A stretch of 64,000 bases of DNA from Streptomyces tricolor (GTDB lineage Bacteria; Actinomycetota; Actinomycetes; Streptomycetales; Streptomycetaceae), in NCBI RefSeq assembly GCF_002155905.1, contig NZ_MUMF01000065.1, positions 1-64,000 on the forward strand. Reading direction: 5' to 3'. The notes below the pieces were generated by a model that saw nothing but the letters and a program-made list of their open reading frames with translations, did not search any database and had not been told where the DNA came from. Made by a program: the position numbers and the translations under genes. How positions within the stretch are numbered: the stretch's first letter is position 1; the number at the start of each line of letters is the position of its first letter. Positions 33,146 to 41,344 of the stretch are shown piece after piece.

Positions 33146-33640
33146 ATGAGATTCCTCGTACGCGACCGGATCCTCGGCATCGGTGACGACTGGTGGATCG
33201 AGGACGAACACGGCCGGAAGGTGTACCTCGTCGACGGCAAGGCGATGCGGCTGCGCGACACCTTCGAGCTGAAGGACACCCAGGGGCGGGTCCTGATCGA
33301 CATCCACCAGAAGATGTTCGCCCTGCGCGACACCATGGTGATCGAACGGGACGGCGAGGCCCTGGCCCGGATCAGGCGCAAGCGGCTGTCCCTGCTGCGC
33401 AACCACTACCGGGTCGCCCTGGTGGACGGCAGCGAACTGGACGTCAGCGGCAAGATCCTGGACCGTGAGTTCGCCGTCGAGTACGACGGCGAACTCCTCG
33501 CGGTGATCTCCCGCCGCTGGCTCAGCGTCCGCGACACCTACGGCGTGGACGTCGTACGGGACGACGCCGATCCGGCGCTGCTGATCGCGGTGGCGGTGTG
33601 CGTGATCCACCTCGCCGAGAAGGAGGGCGAGGAGGACTGA
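33146..33640 (+). CDS. LURP-one-related (tubby-like) family protein
   Basis: The 164-residue protein reads MRFLVRDRILGIGDDWWIEDEHGRKVYLVDGKAM and later LSLLRNHYRVALVDGSELDVSGKILDREFAVEYDG. This is the 12-strand LURP-one/scramblase-like barrel found in plants and many actinobacteria. The hydrophobic C-terminal helix (LLIAVAVCVIHLAEK) is the central helix of that fold rather than a membrane span. The function is unknown; tubby-like relatives bind phospholipids. It follows the GlxA gene by 31 bp in the same direction, and the nitrilase gene converges 3 bp downstream. Confidence 0.85.
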   Translation: MRFLVRDRILGIGDDWWIEDEHGRKVYLVDGKAMRLRDTFELKDTQGRVLIDIHQKMFALRDTMVIERDGEALARIRRKRLSLLRNHYRVALVDGSELDVSGKILDREFAVEYDGELLAVISRRWLSVRDTYGVDVVRDDADPALLIAVAVCVIHLAEKEGEED

Positions 33641-33643
33641 GCC

Positions 33644-34459
33644 TCAAGTGGCACGGGGCCGGCCGCGGTGGCGGGGCGGCTCCAGGCCGAGGACGCGGTC
33701 CTTCAGCGCCGGGAACTGTTCGCGGGTCGCGGCCGTCTTCGCCGGGTCGAGGTCGACCGTGAGGACCTCTTCCCCGGCGCCGGCCTCGGCGAGCACCTCG
33801 CCCCAGGGATCCACCACGATCGAGTGACCTGCCTGCGGAACTCCGGCGTGGGTCCCGGCCGTTCCACAGGCGAGCACGAACGCCTGGTTCTCCACCGCCC
33901 GCGCCTGAGCCAGCAGCGTCCAGTGCGCGCGTCGCCGCTCGGGCCAGCCCGCCGGGATCACCAGCGTCTCGGCGCCGGCGTCGACCAGTCCGCGGAAGAG
34001 TTCGGGGAAACGGAGGTCGTAACAGGTGGCCACGCCGAGCGTGGTCCCGGGCAGCCGGACCGTCACCAGGTCCCGGCCCGCACCCATCAGCACGGCCTCG
34101 CCCTTGTCGAAGCCGAAGCGGTGGATCTTGCGGTAGGCCGCGGCCAGTTCACCGGAGGGGGAGAAGACGAGAGACGTGTTGTAGAGGGGGCCCTCGGGGT
34201 CCCGCTCGGGGATGGAGCCGGCGTGCAGCCACACGCCCGCGTCGCTCGCCGCCTTGGCCATCGCCTCGTACGTCGGCCCTTCGAGCGGCTCGGCCTCCCG
34301 GCCGAACTCCTCGTAGGCGAAGGCGCCCGTGGTCCACAGTTCGGGCAGGACGACGAGGTCGGCCCCGCTCTGCTCCCGCACCAGCGCGGCCACCCGCCGC
34401 CGCCGGGAGTCGACCGGTTCGCCCTCGTCCACGGCGATCTGGATCAGGGAAGCGCGCAC
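33644..34459 (-). CDS. Carbon-nitrogen hydrolase (nitrilase superfamily, Nit-like)
   Basis: The 271-residue enzyme has the catalytic triad of the superfamily: Glu in LVVLPELWTTG, Lys in AYRKIHRFGFDKGE, and Cys in VATCYDLRFPELFR. The final HSIVVDPWGEVLAEAG is also typical. Close families include Nit2-type omega-amidases that deaminate alpha-ketoglutaramate and deaminated glutathione amidases; sequence alone does not fix the substrate. GTG 34459 (MRASLIQIAVDEGEPV) places the first beta strand correctly; the upstream in-frame ATG at 34510 would add 17 Cys/Gly-rich residues. Confidence 0.88.
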   Translation of the reverse strand: MRASLIQIAVDEGEPVDSRRRRVAALVREQSGADLVVLPELWTTGAFAYEEFGREAEPLEGPTYEAMAKAASDAGVWLHAGSIPERDPEGPLYNTSLVFSPSGELAAAYRKIHRFGFDKGEAVLMGAGRDLVTVRLPGTTLGVATCYDLRFPELFRGLVDAGAETLVIPAGWPERRRAHWTLLAQARAVENQAFVLACGTAGTHAGVPQAGHSIVVDPWGEVLAEAGAGEEVLTVDLDPAKTAATREQFPALKDRVLGLEPPRHRGRPRAT

Positions 34460-34639
34460 ACTACCACCGTCCTGGCATTCGAGTCGTCCACACAGGCCTA
34501 CGATCGTCACACGAAAGCACTGCCGGGGTGCCTTTCAGCAGCGTAACTTAGCTCCTCAAGACACCCGCCGAAGTGCAGCCGCCCGCTGGCACCGCCGCCA
34601 CAACCTGCCCGTGTACCGACCGCCGAGGGGTCCCGTTCC

Positions 34640-35464
34640 GTGAGTCTGCATCCCACCCTCCAGCCCTACGCCGACGCCTGGACACACTCCATCGAAGCGA
34701 TATCCGAGATGGTGCAGGAGCTCGTCGAGGGCGAGTGGAACCGGCGGACACCCTGCCCCGGCTGGTCGGTGCGGGACATCGTGTCCCATGTCATCGGCCT
34801 GGACTGCGAGATGCTCGGCGACCCGCGGCCCATCCACTCCCTGCCGCGCGACCTCTTCCACGTCACCACCGATCACCAGCGCTACATGGAGATGCAGGTC
34901 GACGTCCGCCGCCACCACACGGCACCGGAGATGACGGCCGAGCTGGAGTACACGGTCATCCGCCGCAACCGCCAGCTGCGCAACGAGTCCCGGGACCCCG
35001 CCACCCTGGTCCGCGGCCCGCTGGGCACGGAAATCACCCTGGAACAGGCCTACCGCACCCGGGCGTTCGACGTGTGGGTGCACGAGCAGGACCTGCGCAC
35101 CGCCCTGGGCCGCCCCGGCAACCTGGACTCGCCGGGCGCGTACGTCACCCGGGACGTGCTGCTGGAGGCGCTGCCCAAGGTCGTCGCCCATGACGCCGAC
35201 GCCCCGCGCAGCTCGGCGATCGTGTTCGACGTACACGGCCCCGTCGAGTTCCTGCGCACGGTCCGCGTCGACATCCAGGGCCGCGGCACCGTGGAGACCG
35301 CCCCCGCTCTCGGCCCCGCCGCCACCCTCACCCTCGACTGGGAGACCTACGTCCGTCTCGCCTGCGGCCGGGTCACCCCCGAGGCGGTGGCGGACCGGGT
35401 GAAGACGGAGGGCGACCAGGACCTGGCGGCGGCGATCCTGCGGAACTTCGCGGTGACCCAGTAG
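34640..35464 (+). CDS. Maleylpyruvate isomerase / DinB-like mycothiol-dependent enzyme family
   Basis: The 274-residue protein has the MDMPI N-terminal helical bundle with WNRRTPCPGWSVRDIVSHVIGLD and RTRAFDVWVHEQDLRTALGRPG, followed by an SCP-like C-terminal domain (about 180-270). The His residues of the bundle bind metal. Family members use mycothiol, the actinobacterial thiol, in isomerisation or conjugation; the exact substrate is unknown. GTG 34640 has GAGGGG 9 nt upstream. Confidence 0.85.
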   Translation: MSLHPTLQPYADAWTHSIEAISEMVQELVEGEWNRRTPCPGWSVRDIVSHVIGLDCEMLGDPRPIHSLPRDLFHVTTDHQRYMEMQVDVRRHHTAPEMTAELEYTVIRRNRQLRNESRDPATLVRGPLGTEITLEQAYRTRAFDVWVHEQDLRTALGRPGNLDSPGAYVTRDVLLEALPKVVAHDADAPRSSAIVFDVHGPVEFLRTVRVDIQGRGTVETAPALGPAATLTLDWETYVRLACGRVTPEAVADRVKTEGDQDLAAAILRNFAVTQ

Positions 35465-35562
35465 CGACACGCCCGGCGCAAGCCGCCGACGGCGAACGCC
35501 CCCACGGGGTGACCGGCCTTCCGGCCGAGTGCGGACGGGTGGGCAGGCGGAAAGCTCCCGGC

Positions 35563-36891
35563 TCAGGCCGCGGGCACGTGCACCGTCTCCACGCGGCTCG
35601 CCACCAACCGCTCCCGCTCCCGCCGCGCCGCCCGCCCCCGCAGCCGCAGGATCTGGCTCACCCCGAGCGCCTGCAGCACGAACACGGCGCTGAACGCCAC
35701 GGTGTAGTCGTCCCCGGTCGCGTCCAGCAGCACACCGATCGCGAACAGGGTCGTCATGGAGGCGATGAAGCCGCCCATGTTGGTGATGCCGGACGCCGTG
35801 CCCTGCCGCTCGGGCGGGTTGGCCGGGCGGGCGAAGTCGAAGCCGATCATCGACGCCGGCCCGCACGCACCCAGCACCGCGCAGAGCACCAGCAGGAGCC
35901 ACATCGGCGCGTGGTCGCCGGGGTAGGCCAGCGTGACCGCCCACAGCAGCGCGGTGGCGCTCACCGTGCCCAGCGCCAGCGGCAGCCGCGCCGCGTGGTG
36001 CCGGGCCACGATCTGGCCGTAGACCAGGCCGATCACCATGTTGGACAGGACGACGAGGGTGAGCAGCTCACCGGCCGTGGCCCGGCTGAGGCCCTGCGCC
36101 TCGACGAGGAACGGCAGGCCCCACAGCAGCAGGAACACCATCGCCGGGAACTGGGTGGTGAAGTGCACCCACAGGCCCAGCCGGGTGCCCGGCTCCCGCC
36201 AGGACGCGGCGATCTGCCGGCGGACGTAGGCCGCGCCCCGGTGCGCGGAGGGCTCCGGCTCCTGCCCCTCGGGGTGGTCCTTCAGGAACAGCAGGGTCAG
36301 GACCAGGACGACGGCGCCGGCCAGCGCGCTGCCCGCGAACGCAGCGGTCCAGCCGACGCCGTGCAGCAGCCGGGACAGGACCAGGGTGGAGACCAGGTTG
36401 CCCGCCATGCCGACCAGCCCCGCGAGCTGCGCGACCAGCGGCCCGCGCCGGGCCGGGAACCAGCGGGTGCCGAGCCGCAGCACACTGATGAAGGTCATCG
36501 CGTCGCCGCAGCCCAGCAGGGCGCGGGAGGCGAGCGCGGTGCCGTAGGAGGGGGAGAAGGCGAAGCCCAGCTGACCGGCGGTGAACAGGACCGCCCCGAT
36601 GCTCAGCACCTTCTTCGTGCCGAGACGGTCGACCAGCAGGCCGACGGGTATCTGCATGCCCGCGTAGACGAGCAGCTGGAGTATGGAGAACGTGGAGAGG
36701 GCGGAGGCGCCCACGTGGAAGCGGTCGGCCGCGTCGAGGCCGGCCACGCCCAGGGACGTACGGAAGATGACCGCCACGAAGTAGACGGCCACGCCTATGG
36801 ACCACACGCCGACGGCCCGGCGTCCGCCCGGGGGTGCCCCCTCCGGGGGCGGGTCACCCGGACGGGTGGCGTTGTGCGCGGAAGCGCTCAC
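35563..36891 (-). CDS. MFS transporter
   Basis: The 442-residue protein has twelve predicted helices with a 12-TM MFS layout. The motif A-like loop is seen in GLLVDRLGTKKVLSIGAVLFTAG. Cytoplasmic Pro/Gly-rich N-terminus and an Arg-rich C-terminal end (RGRAARRERERL) frame the bundle. The substrate could be an organic anion or drug. Its GTG start overlaps the stop of the upstream GntR regulator by 4 bp (GTGA), so the two are translated together and the regulator very likely controls the transporter. Confidence 0.88.
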   Translation of the reverse strand: MSASAHNATRPGDPPPEGAPPGGRRAVGVWSIGVAVYFVAVIFRTSLGVAGLDAADRFHVGASALSTFSILQLLVYAGMQIPVGLLVDRLGTKKVLSIGAVLFTAGQLGFAFSPSYGTALASRALLGCGDAMTFISVLRLGTRWFPARRGPLVAQLAGLVGMAGNLVSTLVLSRLLHGVGWTAAFAGSALAGAVVLVLTLLFLKDHPEGQEPEPSAHRGAAYVRRQIAASWREPGTRLGLWVHFTTQFPAMVFLLLWGLPFLVEAQGLSRATAGELLTLVVLSNMVIGLVYGQIVARHHAARLPLALGTVSATALLWAVTLAYPGDHAPMWLLLVLCAVLGACGPASMIGFDFARPANPPERQGTASGITNMGGFIASMTTLFAIGVLLDATGDDYTVAFSAVFVLQALGVSQILRLRGRAARRERERLVASRVETVHVPAA

Positions 36892-37562
36892 CGGACCTCA
36901 CCCCGCGCGAGGTGCGAGAACCAACTCACGTGCCGGTGCACGACCTCGACGGCCGCCTCGGCGTCGCCGGCGCGCAGCGCGTTCAGGATCTCTTCGTGCT
37001 CGGCGAGCGTCTTGGCGATCCGGTCGGGGTGGGAGTGCATGACGGCGACGCCCATCCGCAGCTGGCGGTCGCGCAGCTGGTCGTAGAGCCGGGACAGGAT
37101 CTCGTTGCCCCCGCTGCGCACGATCTCGGCGTGGAAGCAGCGGTCGGTGACCGCGGCGGCGGCCAGGTCGCCCGCGGCGGCCTGTGCCTTCTGCTGCTCC
37201 AGCAGCTCCGTCAGGCGTTCCAGCAGGCCCGGCGGCGCGGGTACGGCCTTGCGGGCCGCGTGCTCCTCCACCAGCAGCCGGGTCTCCACCACGTCGGCGA
37301 TCTCCTGCGCGGAGACCGGCAGGACCAGGGCGCCCTTCTTCGGGTACAGCCGGATCAGGCCCTCGGCCTCCAGCCGCAGCAGCGCCTCCCGGACGGGGGT
37401 GCGCGAGACCCCGACGGCCTCGGCCAGCTCCCCCTCGGTGAGCAGGGTGCCGCCCTCGTAGCGGCGGTCGAGCACACCCTGCTTGACGTGGGCGTACACG
37501 CGGTCGGCGGCGGGTGGCGGTTTGAGGGACTGCGGGGCGGGCTGCTCGACGGCCGTGTTCAT
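36888..37562 (-). CDS. GntR-family regulator, FCD (FadR) subfamily
   Basis: The 224-residue protein has an N-terminal winged HTH (about 18-80) with LLTEGELAEAVGVSRTPVREALLRLEAEGLIRLYPKKG and a C-terminal FCD all-helical effector domain (about 90-215). The domain includes Asp/His metal ligands such as FHAEIV and EHEEILNAL. FCD regulators sense organic acids. ATG 37562 (MNTAVEQPAPQSL) fits; the earlier GTG extension is unlikely. It forms a two-gene operon with the MFS transporter. Confidence 0.9.
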   Translation of the reverse strand: MNTAVEQPAPQSLKPPPAADRVYAHVKQGVLDRRYEGGTLLTEGELAEAVGVSRTPVREALLRLEAEGLIRLYPKKGALVLPVSAQEIADVVETRLLVEEHAARKAVPAPPGLLERLTELLEQQKAQAAAGDLAAAAVTDRCFHAEIVRSGGNEILSRLYDQLRDRQLRMGVAVMHSHPDRIAKTLAEHEEILNALRAGDAEAAVEVVHRHVSWFSHLARGEVR

Positions 37563-37750
37563 GCCGACAGCATAGATACAACACGTACGCAAGAGACAGG
37601 ACCGTCCATCATGCGGACGTGACGAAGCCCGCGCGCAGCGACCGCACAACCTTCTGTGCTAGTTACGTGTCACACACATGCGGCCCCCTTCCGTTGCCAC
37701 CTCACTCGGCCGCATTTCAGGGGCATTCACGACATCCGAGGTACATCACT

Positions 37751-38656
37751 TTGATTACCGGCATCAAGGGCACCCGCCTCCGCACAGCCGCCGCCGTCGC
37801 CGTCACCTCCGGCGCGCTGCTCGCCACCGGTGCCCTCACCGCGGCGCCCGCACAGGCCGTCACCACGCCCTCGATCGTGGCCAAGGGCGGCTACGTGATG
37901 AACAACGCGAACGCCAAGACGCTGTACACGAAGGCGGCCGACACCCGGCGCTCCACCGGCTCCACCACCAAGATCATGACCGCCAAGGTCGTGCTCGCGC
38001 AGCCGAACCTCAACCTCGACGCCAAGGTCACGATCCAGAAGGCGTACAGCGACTACATCGTCGACAACAACTACGCGTCGAACGCCGGGCTGATCGTCGG
38101 CGACAAGGTCACCGTGCGGCAGCTGCTGTACGGGCTGATGCTGCCGTCCGGCTGCGACGCGGCGTACGCGCTCGCCGACAAGTTCGGTTCGGGCTCGACG
38201 CGGGCGGCGCGCGTGAAGTCGTTCATCGGCAAGATGAACACCACGGCGAAGAACCTGGGTCTGAAGAACACGCACTTCGACTCGTTCGACGGCATCGGCC
38301 ACGGCGCCAACTACTCGACGCCGCGCGACCTGACCAAGCTGGCCGGCAGCGCGTTGAAGAACTCCACGTTCCGCACGATCGTCAAGACCAAGTCGTACAC
38401 GGCGAAGACGATCACCAAGACGGGCAGCACCCGCACGATGAAGACGTGGAAGAACACCAACGGGCTGCTCGGCAGCTACAGCGGCACCATCGGGGTGAAG
38501 ACCGGCTCCGGCCCGGAGGCCAAGTACTGCCTGGTCTTCGCCGCGACCCGGAACGGCAAGACGGTCATCGGCACCGTCCTCGCCTCCTCCTCCATCGCCC
38601 AGCGTGAGACCGACGCGAAGAAGCTCCTCAACTACGGCTTCGCCAAGCTCGGCTGA
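37751..38656 (+). CDS. Secreted D-alanyl-D-alanine carboxypeptidase (DacA-like)
   Basis: The 301-residue protein starts at TTG 37751 with CGAGGT 8 nt upstream, followed by a Sec signal peptide (LRTAAAVAVTSGALLATGALTAAPAQA). The penicillin-binding motifs are STTK (S71, K74), the second motif as SGC (133-135) where SxN is usual, and KTG (250-252). The enzyme trims the terminal D-Ala of peptidoglycan stem peptides outside the membrane. No C-terminal anchor is seen. The SGC variant seems frequent in Streptomyces homologues. A strong intrinsic terminator with a T tract follows. Confidence 0.9.
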   Translation: MITGIKGTRLRTAAAVAVTSGALLATGALTAAPAQAVTTPSIVAKGGYVMNNANAKTLYTKAADTRRSTGSTTKIMTAKVVLAQPNLNLDAKVTIQKAYSDYIVDNNYASNAGLIVGDKVTVRQLLYGLMLPSGCDAAYALADKFGSGSTRAARVKSFIGKMNTTAKNLGLKNTHFDSFDGIGHGANYSTPRDLTKLAGSALKNSTFRTIVKTKSYTAKTITKTGSTRTMKTWKNTNGLLGSYSGTIGVKTGSGPEAKYCLVFAATRNGKTVIGTVLASSSIAQRETDAKKLLNYGFAKLG

Positions 38657-38675
38657 CGATCACTCCGCAGCACCG

Positions 38676-38706
38676 GGGCCCGCCGCACACAGCGGCGGGC
38701 CCTTTT
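38676..38706 (+). terminator. Intrinsic terminator after the carboxypeptidase gene
   Basis: GGGCCCGCCGC and GCGGCGGGCCC form a perfect 11-bp stem with an ACACA loop, followed by TTTT. Confidence 0.92.
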
Positions 38707-38736
38707 CGTGTGCGGATCCCGGAAAGTTCGCCCTCA

Positions 38737-38762
38737 CCAGTGAACATCTCCCATTCCACTGG
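38737..38762 (+). promoter_or_regulatory. Inverted repeat upstream of the BRO gene
   Basis: CCAGTG (38737-38742) and CACTGG (38757-38762) are perfect arms 14 bp apart, about 50 bp before the BRO start. Autoregulation by the BRO protein is a guess. Confidence 0.3.
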
Positions 38763-38809
38763 CATATTCCATTTCATCCGCTCTACGTTCCGCGACGGAG
38801 GTGGTTCAC

Positions 38810-39850
38810 ATGAACGAACCCAGGAAGCAATCCGCATCCGCGGGACGGCACGAGGCGATCGACGTCAGCGACTTCGTCTACGCGGCGACCGGAGCCCGCG
38901 TCCGCCGGCTGACCATGCCGGACGGGAACCATTGGTTTCCGGCGGTGGACGTCTGCAAGGAACTCGGGCACAGCAACCCGCAGAAGGCGTTGTCCGATCA
39001 CGTGCCCACAGAGCACCGAGAGTCTCTCGAGACCCTAACTGGAGGTTACGGTCTCAGCATTCCCGCAGGTAGGGGGTGGCGTCGAGACCTGAACGTCATC
39101 TCGCTCCAGGGCCTCATCCTCCTCGTCAACGCCTGCACCAAGCCCTCCTGCGCCCCCTTCAAGCAGTGGGTCGCCGAAGTCATCGAGACCGTGCAGCGAG
39201 AGGGTTCTTACACTCTCGAAGAGGCCGAGGTGCAGCCGGCCGGACCGGGCGCGCCCATCGCGTACGCCATGCCCGATCAGGTCGCGGAGGCCATCGTCCG
39301 GCTGGAGGCGCGCAACCTCCAGCTGGACGAGGAATTCGCGAACGGTCAGCGCGAATCGATCGATCTGCGGAAGGAGATGCTGGCCGTCCAGAAGCAGACG
39401 CTCACCGTCCAGGAGGAGACGCTGGCCGTCCAGCGGGAGACGCTGGCCGTCCAGCGGGAAGCGCTGGCCGTCCAGAAGGCCACCCTCGCCGTGCAGCAGG
39501 CCATGGTCCGGGCGATGGAGCGCATCGCGGACCGGCTCGACGCGCTCGTACTCGAACGGCGGACGCCCGGCGCATACCTCTCGGTGCCGCCCACCACCGA
39601 GACCGTGCTGGCCGACTGGCGGCAGCGGCTCTCCGTGACGGCGGACGTGTGGACCGTGGCCGTGGTGATCGCCCCGATCCTCGTCGAGAAGGGTGAACTG
39701 CGCGACCCGCTGGAGTCCATCGCGGCCCGCACCGGCCTCTCGGTGCACCGCGTCAACGCATGCCTCCGCCTGCTGCGCAAGCACGCCTGCATCCGCTCGC
39801 AGGGCGGAGCGGAGAACGGAGCACCGGTGTACGTGCTCAACCGGGGCTGA
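38810..39850 (+). CDS. BRO-N domain protein with heptad stalk and winged-helix C-terminus
   Basis: The 346-residue protein has a BRO-N (phage antirepressor-type, DNA-binding) domain at about 20-130, with WFPAVDVCKELGHSNPQKALSDHV and LNVISLQGLILLVNACTKPSCAPFKQWV. Residues 191-232 are six 7-residue units of the form LAVQ(R/K)ET, strongly predicting a parallel coiled coil. Residues about 270-346 look like a winged helix (LESIAARTGLSVHRVNACLRLLRKHACI). GGAGG lies 8 nt before ATG 38810; GTG 38801 is less likely. No phage genes surround it, so this is a domesticated regulator rather than a prophage remnant. Confidence 0.85.
   Translation: MNEPRKQSASAGRHEAIDVSDFVYAATGARVRRLTMPDGNHWFPAVDVCKELGHSNPQKALSDHVPTEHRESLETLTGGYGLSIPAGRGWRRDLNVISLQGLILLVNACTKPSCAPFKQWVAEVIETVQREGSYTLEEAEVQPAGPGAPIAYAMPDQVAEAIVRLEARNLQLDEEFANGQRESIDLRKEMLAVQKQTLTVQEETLAVQRETLAVQREALAVQKATLAVQQAMVRAMERIADRLDALVLERRTPGAYLSVPPTTETVLADWRQRLSVTADVWTVAVVIAPILVEKGELRDPLESIAARTGLSVHRVNACLRLLRKHACIRSQGGAENGAPVYVLNRG
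39380..39505 (+). repeat. Six 21-bp tandem repeats in the BRO gene
   Basis: Six consecutive 21-bp units of the type CTGGCCGTCCAGCGGGAGAC encode the LAVQxxT heptads at residues 191-232. Copy number may vary between strains through slippage. Confidence 0.8.
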
Positions 39851-39859
39851 GCGGGTCAG

Positions 39860-39906
39860 GAGAAAAGGGGGCGGTCGCAAGCTGACTTTGCGGCCGTCCC
39901 CTTCTC
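39860..39906. terminator. Bidirectional terminator between BRO gene and bkdC2
   Basis: A long imperfect hairpin pairs GAGAAAAGGGG on the left with CCCCTTCTC on the right, with inner CGGtCGCAA/TTGCGgCCG pairing. It lies between convergent genes. Confidence 0.65.
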
Positions 39907-39936
39907 GTCCCCGAGGTTACCCGTCCGGACGGGCCC

Positions 39937-41334
39937 TCATGCCCAGGTGATCAGCCTCTTCGGCTGTTCCAGGATCGCAGCGACGTCCGCGAGGACCTTG
40001 GAGCCCAGCTCGCCGTCGACCAGGCGGTGGTCGAAGCTGAGGGCCAGGGTGGTGACCTGACGCGGCTTCACCTTGCCCTTGTGGACCCACGGCTGGAGCT
40101 TGATCGCACCGACCGCGAGGATGGCCGACTCGCCCGGGTTGAGGATCGGGGTGCCGGTGTCGACGCCGAAGACGCCGACGTTGGTGATGGTCACCGTGCC
40201 GCCCTGCATCGCCGCGGGCGAGGTCTTGCCCTCGCGGGCCGTCGACACCAGGTCGCCCAGCGCCTCCGCGAGCTGCGGGAGCGTCTTGTCGTGGGCGTCC
40301 TTGATGTTGGGGACGATCAGACCGCGGGGGGTGGCCGCGGCGATGCCCAGGTTGACGTAGTGCTTGAGCACGATCTCCTGGTTGGCCTCGTCCCAGGACG
40401 CGTTGATCTCCGGGTTGCGCTTGATGGCGACCAGCAGGGCCTTGGCGATCAGCAGCAGCGGGTTGACCCGCAGCCCCTGCATGTCCTTGTCCTGCTTGAG
40501 TTCCTCGACCAGCTTCATCGTGCGGGTCACGTCCACCGTCACGAACTCGGTGACGTGCGGCGCGGTGAACGCCGAGGAGACCATCGCCTGCGCGGTGGCC
40601 TTGCGGACGCCCTTGATCGGGATGCGGGTCTCGCGCGCGGCGTCGTACGAGGACGCCACGGGAGCCGGGGCCGCGGGGGTCGCGGGGGCCGTCGTGACCG
40701 GGGCCTGCGGCTCGGCCGTCCGCGGTGTGGCCGCCGCGTGGACGTCCTCGCGGGTGATGATGCCGTCCGGGCCGGACGGGGTGATCGCGGCCAGGTCGAC
40801 ACCCAGGTCCTTGGCCAGCTTGCGCACCGGGGGCTTGGCCAGCGGGCGCGGCTTCTCGGCGACCGCGCCGGCATGGCCGTTCAGCTCGGCCTGGATCGCC
40901 TGCGCCGGCGCCGGGACGGTGACCTCGGGGCCCTTGCGCGGGCGGCGCTTGGTGGAGGACGTCGCCACGCCGTAGCCCACGAGGACCGGCTGGCGGCCCT
41001 CCGGCTTCGGCTCCTCCTGCGGCCGGGCGGGCTCCGCCGCGGGCTGCTCGGCGGGCGCCTCCGGGGCGGCGCCGCCGGCCACGGCCACCGCGATGATGGG
41101 CGTGCCCACGTCCACCGTGGTGCCCTCGGGGAAGTGCAGTTCGCGGACCACGCCGTCGTAGGGGATGGGCAGTTCGACGGCCGCCTTCGCCGTCTCCACC
41201 TCGCAGACCACCTGGCCGTCCGTGACCGTGTCGCCCGGCTGGACGTACCACTTGAGGATCTCGGCCTCGGTGAGCCCCTCGCCCACGTCGGGCATCTTGA
41301 ACTCGCGTACGGACGCTTCCGTCATCGTCGTCAC
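39937..41334 (-). CDS. bkdC2: Branched-chain alpha-keto acid dehydrogenase E2 (acyltransferase), cluster 2
   Basis: The 465-residue E2 has a lipoyl domain (about 10-90) with the lipoylated Lys in VCEVETAKAAVELP, a peripheral-subunit-binding domain (about 165-200: VRKLAKDLGVDLAAITPSGPDGIITREDV) and a catalytic domain (about 235-465) with ALSFDHRLVDGELG, giving the catalytic His and Asp. It transfers branched acyl groups from E1 to CoA, making starter units for branched fatty acids and some polyketides. Ala/Pro-rich linkers separate the domains. It is the last gene of bkdA2-B2-C2, 10 bp after bkdB2. Confidence 0.93.
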   Translation of the reverse strand: MTTMTEASVREFKMPDVGEGLTEAEILKWYVQPGDTVTDGQVVCEVETAKAAVELPIPYDGVVRELHFPEGTTVDVGTPIIAVAVAGGAAPEAPAEQPAAEPARPQEEPKPEGRQPVLVGYGVATSSTKRRPRKGPEVTVPAPAQAIQAELNGHAGAVAEKPRPLAKPPVRKLAKDLGVDLAAITPSGPDGIITREDVHAAATPRTAEPQAPVTTAPATPAAPAPVASSYDAARETRIPIKGVRKATAQAMVSSAFTAPHVTEFVTVDVTRTMKLVEELKQDKDMQGLRVNPLLLIAKALLVAIKRNPEINASWDEANQEIVLKHYVNLGIAAATPRGLIVPNIKDAHDKTLPQLAEALGDLVSTAREGKTSPAAMQGGTVTITNVGVFGVDTGTPILNPGESAILAVGAIKLQPWVHKGKVKPRQVTTLALSFDHRLVDGELGSKVLADVAAILEQPKRLITWA

Positions 41335-41344
41335 GACCCTCTCC

